Below are positions 6,647-10,889 of a stretch of 10,889 nucleotides of DNA, piece by piece. The position numbers and the translations under genes were made by a program. This stretch comes from Candidatus Micrarchaeia archaeon (GTDB taxonomy: Archaea; Micrarchaeota; Micrarchaeia; Anstonellales; Bilamarchaeaceae). A model generated the notes under the pieces. The model saw only the letters and a list, made by a program, of their open reading frames with translations. It did no database searches and had not been told where the DNA came from. The stretch covers positions 1-10,889 of the forward strand of contig JBAZLI010000025.1 in the NCBI GenBank assembly GCA_041650355.1. Direction: 5' to 3'. The stretch's first letter is position 1. Every line of letters starts with the position of its first letter.

Positions 6647-7957
6647 ATGAAGGGACTGGGGAGAGTGCTTGCTCAAATACGGCCAGGGGCAGCCAGCGAA
6701 CGCAGGGAGCGCGCTTTCGCGAACATGGTGGTTGCGAAGCTCCAGGCCAGCTTCAAGCCGGCCAAAGTCGTGCTCGCGGGCTCTTTCGCGAAGGGCACGT
6801 TCCTGGAGGGGGACAAGGACATAGACGTTTTCGTGCTTTTCAGGCACTCGATGGAGAAAGAGGCCATGGAGGGGATAGTCCGCGCGGCAGTGGAGAACGC
6901 GTTTCCCGGCGCATTCATCCAGACCGCGTATGCGCAGCATCCGTATGTGCGGGTTTTCCTGGACGGCAGGAAGATAGACGTGGTGCCTGCCTACGAAATA
7001 GGCCACGGGCGGCACTTCGAGCTCAGAAGCGCGGTGGACCGGACCCAGCTCCACACCGAGTATGTGCTCTCAAAAATGTCCGGCGCGCAGAAGGACGAGG
7101 TGCGCCTGCTCAAGAAATTCCTGAAATCCGGCAACCTTTACGGAGCCGAGATACGGACCCAGGGCTTCTCAGGCTACCTGTGCGAACTTCTCATACTGGC
7201 TTACGGGGATTTCGAGGGCGCGGTGAAGGCCGCAGCAGACTGGAAGGAGCGGACTTTTCTGGACATCCAGCACCAGGAGCCGGCCGAGAGCATGCTCGCC
7301 AAATTCAACACCCCGCTCATCTTCCTGGACCCGGTGGACAAGGAAAGGAACGTTTCAGCCGTGGTGAGCCTGGAAAATTACTCCGCGTTCATCTCCCTTG
7401 CGCGGCGCTTCCTGGCTTCGAAAAGCAAAATTGGGTTTTTCAGCAAAAGGGCGTTCGGCGCCAGCGAGCTTTCGAAGTTCGTGCGCCGGCGCCAGCTCTA
7501 CTGCATCTCCTTCGAAGCGCCCAACGTAGTGGACGACGTGCTGTGGGGCCAGGTGCGCAGGCTCCAGGAAACACTGCTTTCGGAATTGAGAAAATCCGGC
7601 TTCGAAGCGCTCGGATGCGAGATGGACCGCGAAGGGGAAAGCATAAGCCTCCTGTTCGAAATTTCGAACGAGCCGCTCCCGGAGAAGCGCGTAATCCTGG
7701 GGCCCCCGCTCAGGTTCAGGAAGGACTGCGAAAAGTTCTCGGCGCAGTACGCGCCGGCGTTCGTGCTTTCCGGCAGAATTGCTTCGCTGGTTAAGAGAGA
7801 GTGCCGCACTTTCCCGCAGTTCGCGAAGAAGCTGAAAAAAATCCCGCTCCCGTCGCACCTGCGCGCGGCCAGGAACGCAAAAATATATAAGGGCCAGGAG
7901 CTAATAGGCAAATGCAGGAATGCGCTCAGCAGGTATGCGCAGCGTTTTCTCCCGTAG
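6647..7957 (+). CDS. cca: CCA-adding tRNA nucleotidyltransferase, archaeal class I
   Basis: The enzyme adds or repairs the 3' CCA end of tRNA using CTP and ATP without a nucleic-acid template. The nucleotidyltransferase motif is at 45-60: 'GSFAKGT' (45-51) followed by the D58-I-D60 metal pair. The third carboxylate is D111 in 'KIDVVPAY', close to the known position in the Archaeoglobus enzyme. 'RTQLHTEYVL' and 'LLKKFLKSGNLYGAEIRTQGF' form the central domain typical of the archaeal class. 'LDPVDKERNVSAVVS' (about 226-240) is also a class signature. The total of 436 residues is normal. No leader is visible and the ATG is 26 bases from the TATA element, so the mRNA is probably leaderless. The gene is followed by guaAB after 12 bp and shares its G+C-rich codon use. 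All catalytic residues are present. Confidence 0.96.
   Translation: MKGLGRVLAQIRPGAASERRERAFANMVVAKLQASFKPAKVVLAGSFAKGTFLEGDKDIDVFVLFRHSMEKEAMEGIVRAAVENAFPGAFIQTAYAQHPYVRVFLDGRKIDVVPAYEIGHGRHFELRSAVDRTQLHTEYVLSKMSGAQKDEVRLLKKFLKSGNLYGAEIRTQGFSGYLCELLILAYGDFEGAVKAAADWKERTFLDIQHQEPAESMLAKFNTPLIFLDPVDKERNVSAVVSLENYSAFISLARRFLASKSKIGFFSKRAFGASELSKFVRRRQLYCISFEAPNVVDDVLWGQVRRLQETLLSELRKSGFEALGCEMDREGESISLLFEISNEPLPEKRVILGPPLRFRKDCEKFSAQYAPAFVLSGRIASLVKRECRTFPQFAKKLKKIPLPSHLRAARNAKIYKGQELIGKCRNALSRYAQRFLP
7880..7891 (+). promoter_or_regulatory. Possible internal promoter for guaAB within the end of cca
   Basis: AAAATATATAAG, preceded by CGCA, is a good match to an archaeal TATA box and stands out in the G+C-rich 3' end of cca. 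It lies about 85 bases before the guaAB ATG, so a transcript would have a leader of about 60 bases. It also encodes 'KIYKG' of cca, so it may be chance. Confidence 0.35.
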
Positions 7958-7969
7958 CAAGGTGTTCTT

Positions 7970-8923
7970 ATGCCGTTCAACCCCGAAAAATTCATCCCCA
8001 GCGCCGAGCAGGAAATCCGCGCTTCGGTTGGAAAGGAAAAGGCCATAATAGCGCTTTCAGGGGGCGTTGACAGCTTCGTCGCCGCAACCCTGTGCGCCAA
8101 GGCCGGCATAAACCTAAAGGCGGTTTTCGTGGATACCGGTTTCATGCGGAAGGACGAGGCCAGGAAAGTAAAAGCCGCGGCAGAAAGCGTCGGCATAAAC
8201 CTCACGGTGGTTGAAGCCCAGGGGAAGTTCATAGATGCCTTGAAAGGCGCCGAGGAGCCTGAGAAAAAGCGGAAGATAGTAGGCGAGATGTTCGTGCGCG
8301 TTTTTGAGAAAGAAGCGAAGAGCAGCGGCGCCACCTTCCTGGTGCAGGGCACCATAGCCCCGGACTGGATAGAGAGCGGCGGGCTCGGGAGGGACACCAT
8401 AAAGAGCCACCACAACGTCGCAGGGCTTCCGAAGGACATGGGGCTCAAATTGTGCGAGCCGATACGCGAGCTTTACAAGCACGAGGTGCGCATGGTCGGA
8501 AAATCGCTCGGGCTCCCGCCTTACATCTACGAGCGCCAGCCTTTCCCCGGGCCCGGGCTCTCGGTGCGCGTGGTGGGGGAAGTGAGCGAGGAGAAGCTCG
8601 ACATAGTGCGCGAGGCCTGCGACGTAGTGGAGCACGAATTGGAAAAGGCCAGCGCGGAAGGGAAGATGGAGAAGCCATGGCAGTATTTCGCAGCTTTGCT
8701 TCCGTCCAAGACAGTGGGCGTGAAAGGGGACGAGCGCTCCTACAAATACACTATTCTGGTGAGGGCTGTAAAAAGCTTGGATGGGATGACCGCTAATTTC
8801 TCGATGGTGCCTCCGGACGTGCTTCAAGCCATATCAACGAGGATATGCAACGAGATCAAGGAAGTCGGTCGCGTCGTGTATGATATAACGAACAAGCCGC
8901 CTTCTACGATAGAATTGGAATGA
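7970..8923 (+). CDS. guaAB: GMP synthase, ATP-pyrophosphatase subunit B
   Basis: This is the synthetase half of GMP synthase. It activates XMP with ATP, and ammonia delivered by a separate glutaminase subunit makes GMP. The 317 residues have no glutaminase domain, which is the archaeal two-subunit arrangement; subunit A is not in this window. The PP-loop 'LSGGVDS' is at 29-35. 'AVFVDTGFMRKDE' (51-63), 'QGTIAPDWIES' (126-136) and 'IKSHHNVAGLP' (144-154) follow. The C-terminal dimer and XMP-binding domain has 'RQPFPGPGLSVR' (189-200) and ends 'YDITNKPPSTIELE'; the usual final motif is IEWE, here IELE. AGGTG (7960-7964) sits five bases before the ATG. The gene lies 12 bp after cca, probably in one transcript. 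A T-tract follows the stop directly. Confidence 0.96.
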   Translation: MPFNPEKFIPSAEQEIRASVGKEKAIIALSGGVDSFVAATLCAKAGINLKAVFVDTGFMRKDEARKVKAAAESVGINLTVVEAQGKFIDALKGAEEPEKKRKIVGEMFVRVFEKEAKSSGATFLVQGTIAPDWIESGGLGRDTIKSHHNVAGLPKDMGLKLCEPIRELYKHEVRMVGKSLGLPPYIYERQPFPGPGLSVRVVGEVSEEKLDIVREACDVVEHELEKASAEGKMEKPWQYFAALLPSKTVGVKGDERSYKYTILVRAVKSLDGMTANFSMVPPDVLQAISTRICNEIKEVGRVVYDITNKPPSTIELE

Positions 8924-9241
8924 TTACGCTCTTTTTTCCTGAGGAGCCAGATACTCGAGATTTCGGCTCAGTTGTTTGGCTAGTTTTTCCGCAACCATTT
9001 CCGGGGCTCTCTGGTCTGTTTTTAGTTTTATTCCGGCATGCACCGATGCAGCCAGCGGGCTCGTTCCGTTATACTGGCTGAAGAGGTATTTCGATATTTC
9101 GGAGCAGACACCATTCCCAGCGATTTCGGCTAGGGAAGGATGCGTTTCAACTTTCCGCGGTATTATTCTCGCGGAAAAAGCCGAAGGCTCATGCCCGCGT
9201 TTTTTTTCAGCCTTGAATGCAATCTGGGAATCTCCGTCCAT
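8924..9241 (-). CDS. Small unrecognised protein (105 residues)
   Basis: I do not recognise it. I chose the ATG at 9241 rather than the upstream ATG at 9280. GTGAG (9246-9250, minus strand) lies four bases before 9241, and a TATA-like element lies 25 bases before it; the longer form would start inside the A/T-rich promoter region. The protein is soluble-looking, without a signal peptide or membrane helix. It has one cysteine ('NGVCSEISKYLF'), a basic start ('AEKKRGHEPSAFSARIIPRK'), and a C-terminal helix-like stretch ('RAPEMVAEKLAKQLSRNLEYL'). Codon use is moderately G+C rich, with no internal stops over 105 codons. Its stop (TAA, 8924-8926 reversed) abuts the guaAB stop with no intervening base. 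An overlapping plus-strand frame (8976-9407) lacks such start signals. Confidence 0.65.
   Translation of the reverse strand: MDGDSQIAFKAEKKRGHEPSAFSARIIPRKVETHPSLAEIAGNGVCSEISKYLFSQYNGTSPLAASVHAGIKLKTDQRAPEMVAEKLAKQLSRNLEYLAPQEKRA
8930..8940 (+). terminator. T-tract terminator of guaAB, inside the end of the convergent gene
   Basis: Six T (8932-8937) lie 8 bases after the guaAB stop. On the other strand the same bases are Lys/Glu codons near the end of the 105-residue protein, so the terminator is overlaid on coding sequence. Confidence 0.5.
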
Positions 9242-9258
9242 AGAACTCACTATCCAAC

Positions 9259-9273
9259 AAAGATATTTATACG
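9259..9273 (-). promoter_or_regulatory. TATA-like element of the 105-residue gene
   Basis: Read on the minus strand, CGTATAAATATCTTT is centred about 25 bases before the ATG at 9241. A second A/T element (GTATTTAAATATGC, about 9278-9291) lies upstream and would suit a longer leader with the GTGAG ribosome site. Confidence 0.45.
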
Positions 9274-9330
9274 CAAGCATATTTAAATACTTTTACATTT
9301 TAAACCACCAAAATAAACAAATTAAACTTT

Positions 9331-9480
9331 GTGAACTACCACCAGTCAAATACTCGTGGCTTCCTGCTTCACAGAAGATACTTGCCCATTGGGATTACAA
9401 TTGGTAGCGGTTTCTTCTCGGCAGGCTTGACTTCCCGGCGTTCCGCCGGTAGCTCTTTGGAGTATGTTTATTGCTGCATT
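9331..9480 (-). ncRNA. Candidate omega (reRNA) guide scaffold at the right end of the TnpB element
   Basis: In IS200/IS605 elements the 3' end of tnpB plus the right end is transcribed as the guide scaffold. Here the last 40 codons of tnpB and the bases beyond are structured. There is a perfect 6-bp hairpin with a 3-base loop at 9435-9449 (CCGGCG / CGCCGG), and smaller possible stems toward 9360-9380. After the tnpB stop (9346-9348) the minus strand reads CTGGTGGTAGTTCAC and then A/T-rich flank. TTCAC (9331-9335, reversed) could be the right cleavage motif; if so, the guide would be the bases below 9331. Limits and guide are inferred. Confidence 0.45.
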
Positions 9481-10497
9481 GAGATCCCTGTGCATGGATG
9501 CACCACAAATGCAACTATGCCACCTCTCAGCAAGCGATTTTTTCTGCACCAGACTACAACTACTGCACGTCTGTGAAGTGTTGGCAGGGTTTATCAGCAC
9601 TACCTCGGAACCAGCTTCTTCCGCTTTGTAGCGAATCATGCCAGTAAACTCAGCCCAGCCGCAGTCCAGAATGGATTTTGCAAGGAACCCTTGTGCCATG
9701 CGATGCACGTTAAGGTTTTCCATTGCAATAAGAGAATATTCGTTCACCAGTGAACGTGTAGTCTTGTGGAGGAAATCCCTTCTTTTGTTTGCGAGTTTTT
9801 CAAATGCTCTGGCAACTCTGAACCTCATTCTATCTCTATTTTTGCTACCCTTCTTTTTCTTAGATAGCTTCTGTTGAGCGCTCTTGAGTTTTTCTTCAGA
9901 AACCCTTATGTGCCGCGGGTTTTCTATTGCTCTTCCATCGCTTAGGTATGCGAAATTCTCTATTCCAAGGTCTATTCCGACTGCAAAACCATGTTTTTTC
10001 GGAACAGGCACTTCATCTATTTCAGATGTGAAGATTGCGAACCACTTCCTAGAAGGGAATTTCTTTATTGTGAGGGTCTTTATTCTGCCCTTAATACTCC
10101 TGTGCTTTTTGATTGGGATAGCACCTATTCTGGAGAGTTCAAGCTTTTCATCCAATTTGAAGCCGAATTGTGCGTACGTGAAGGATTTCACTCTCTCCAT
10201 TGATTTGAACCTTGGAAAGCCAGTCTTTATTCCTGCCTTCTTTTTAGAAAGCATCAACCCAAGGCTTTTAGCCAACCTGTCTGCAACGTTCTGGGCCACC
10301 TGGGAAAAAATGCCTGCTCCCTTTACTTGAAGATAGAGCTCTTTTCTGGCTGGGAATTTTCTTGTTTTTCCATAATATTTTTTTGTATAAGAGAGGAGGT
10401 TGTTCCAGATGTTCTTGCAGTAGTGGAGGTGCGCATTCAGCTCTTCTTCCTGGACATTTGAGGGATAGATGCGGAATTTCCAACTTCGGATTTTCAT
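9346..10497 (-). CDS. tnpB: TnpB RNA-guided nuclease, IS200/IS605 family, intact
   Basis: TnpB is the transposon-encoded RNA-guided DNA nuclease ancestral to Cas12. It cuts next to a transposon-associated motif and helps retain the element. The protein has 383 residues. The N-terminal wedge starts 'KFRIYPSNVQEEEL', the usual TnpB opening. RuvC-I is 'VGIDLGIENFA' with D176. RuvC-II is 'LIAMENLNV' with E260. RuvC-III is 'HRDLNAAINIL' with D338. The zinc ribbon has C311, C314, C329 and C331, spaced C-x2-C and C-x-C. All catalytic residues are present, so it may be active. No tnpA is within the window, so the element could move only with TnpA from elsewhere. G+C is low (23/60 at 9841-9900). The ATG is about 26 bases from a TATA-like element and has no ribosome site. 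The C-terminal tail (351-383) overlaps the presumed guide-RNA region and may be encoded mainly for the RNA. Confidence 0.95.
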   Translation of the reverse strand: MKIRSWKFRIYPSNVQEEELNAHLHYCKNIWNNLLSYTKKYYGKTRKFPARKELYLQVKGAGIFSQVAQNVADRLAKSLGLMLSKKKAGIKTGFPRFKSMERVKSFTYAQFGFKLDEKLELSRIGAIPIKKHRSIKGRIKTLTIKKFPSRKWFAIFTSEIDEVPVPKKHGFAVGIDLGIENFAYLSDGRAIENPRHIRVSEEKLKSAQQKLSKKKKGSKNRDRMRFRVARAFEKLANKRRDFLHKTTRSLVNEYSLIAMENLNVHRMAQGFLAKSILDCGWAEFTGMIRYKAEEAGSEVVLINPANTSQTCSSCSLVQKKSLAERWHSCICGASMHRDLNAAINILQRATGGTPGSQACREETATNCNPNGQVSSVKQEATSI

Positions 10498-10515
10498 GAT
10501 GATGCTTCAAATGAG

Positions 10516-10527
10516 GTGTTTATAATG
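10516..10527 (-). promoter_or_regulatory. TATA-like element of tnpB
   Basis: Minus-strand CATTATAAACAC is centred about 26 bases before the tnpB ATG, so the mRNA would be leaderless. It lies inside the left end of the element and would travel with it. Confidence 0.45.
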
Positions 10528-10548
10528 ACTAATTGGGTGGTGGTTGCC

Positions 10549-10564
10549 GGTGGCATTATCCACC
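10549..10564 (-). repeat. Left-end hairpin of the TnpB element
   Basis: GGTGG (10549-10553) pairs with CCACC (10560-10564) across 6 bases. A nearby GGTGGTGG (10537-10543) offers an alternative pairing. IS200/IS605 ends carry such subterminal hairpins as binding sites for the Y1 transposase. Confidence 0.4.
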
Positions 10565-10588
10565 TGTCGCAGGACGGACAGAATTAAA

Positions 10589-10598
10589 GCTTTTAAAC
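10589..10598 (+). promoter_or_regulatory. TATA-like element of the TPR gene
   Basis: GCTTTTAAAC is centred near 10594, 25 bases before the ATG at 10619. There is no ribosome site, so the mRNA is probably leaderless. Confidence 0.5.
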
Positions 10599-10618
10599 TA
10601 TGTGCAGAAAAGAGCCCT

Positions 10619-10889
10619 ATGCCCGACTTTGAACTGATGATACGCAACGGCAAGTACCGCGAGGCAGCAAAGGCGCTTGACGCCGAGATGGCGAAAAAGG
10701 AAGGCGATCGCCTTTACTACCTCCGCGCAATAGTTTCCTACAAGCTCAAGAATTACGAATATGCGATGGAATTGGTGGAGCACGCGCTTTTCCTGAAAAA
10801 AGAGCCGGATTACCTGAAGCTTAAGGGTCTCATGCTGATGGAAACCCTGGATTTCGGGGCGGCATTCGAAATGTTCTCGGAAGTAATCC
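10619..10889 (+). CDS. TPR-repeat protein (5' part only)
   Basis: An open frame runs from the ATG at 10619 to the end of the window without a stop; 90 residues are visible, starting 'MPDFELMIRNGKYREAAKAL'. 'GDRLYYLRAIVSYKLKNYEYAMELVEHALFL' and the following 'PDYLKLKGLMLMETLDFGAAFEMFSEVI' fit tandem tetratricopeptide repeats (small residues at the A/G positions, 34-residue period, helix pairs). There is no signal peptide. TPR proteins act as protein-binding scaffolds; the partner cannot be told from this fragment. Codon use is G+C rich and chromosomal-looking, unlike tnpB next to it. The gene starts about 45 bases outside the estimated left end of the TnpB element. Confidence 0.8.
   Translation, partial: MPDFELMIRNGKYREAAKALDAEMAKKEGDRLYYLRAIVSYKLKNYEYAMELVEHALFLKKEPDYLKLKGLMLMETLDFGAAFEMFSEVI

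Larger units (their letters stand above)
9331..10575 (-). mobile_element. Stand-alone TnpB element (IS200/IS605 group, no TnpA)
   Basis: The element comprises tnpB, the right-end guide region and a left-end hairpin. Between the left end and the neighbouring TPR gene there is only that gene's promoter. Ends are estimates: right end at the TTCAC-like motif (9331-9335, reversed), left end just outside the hairpin at 10549-10564. Family elements make no target duplication, so the borders cannot be read from flanking repeats. The element separates the 105-residue gene from the TPR gene. Confidence 0.55.

Noticed and set aside
6613..7794. 393-codon plus-strand frame overlapping cca
   Set aside because: Arg/Gly/Ala-rich frame-shifted shadow; cca in the other frame has intact catalytic motifs.
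8976..9407. 143-codon plus-strand frame across the 105-residue gene and tnpB right end
   Set aside because: No ribosome site or TATA element at its start, and it runs through the A/T-rich promoter region and the end of tnpB. The minus-strand gene has both start signals.

Overview
The window looks archaeal. Three things support this. The tRNA nucleotidyltransferase is the archaeal class I type. GMP synthase is a stand-alone ATP-pyrophosphatase subunit with no fused glutaminase. Many genes have an A/T-rich TATA-like element about 25 bases upstream of the ATG or of the inferred RNA start, and ribosome sites, where present, are GGTGA-like. A bacterial-type GyrB is present, as in many Euryarchaeota and some DPANN archaea. 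The lineage cannot be fixed from this window; a DPANN or euryarchaeal genome is the best guess.

Layout. 1-573 is the 3' end of a probable exported beta-propeller-repeat protein. 574-937 has no protein gene but holds the most striking non-coding signal: a textbook archaeal C/D box guide RNA (778-836) with two guide regions of exactly 12 nt, its own TATA-like element, and a partial upstream copy of its 5' half (652-670). 938-2281 is an A/T-rich gene for a 447-residue protein that I do not recognise; it may contain two degenerate beta-carbonic-anhydrase-like halves. It converges on gyrB (minus strand) with 2 bp between the stop codons. Upstream of gyrB on the same strand is a 758-residue membrane protein with a lipobox-like N-terminus.

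That gene is transcribed divergently from cca across only 49 bp, and one near-palindromic A/T element sits about 25 bases from both start codons. cca and guaAB (GMP synthase subunit B) are 12 bp apart and probably form an operon. guaAB converges on a small unknown gene (8924-9241, minus) with no base between the stop codons. Next comes a stand-alone TnpB (IS200/IS605 family) with all RuvC catalytic residues and zinc-ribbon cysteines, a likely omega RNA at its 3' end and a hairpin at its left end, but no TnpA. The window closes with the 5' part of a TPR protein.

The informational genes (gyrB, cca, guaAB, the guide RNA) are housekeeping. The A/T-rich 447-residue gene and tnpB differ in base composition from neighbours such as cca and look acquired.
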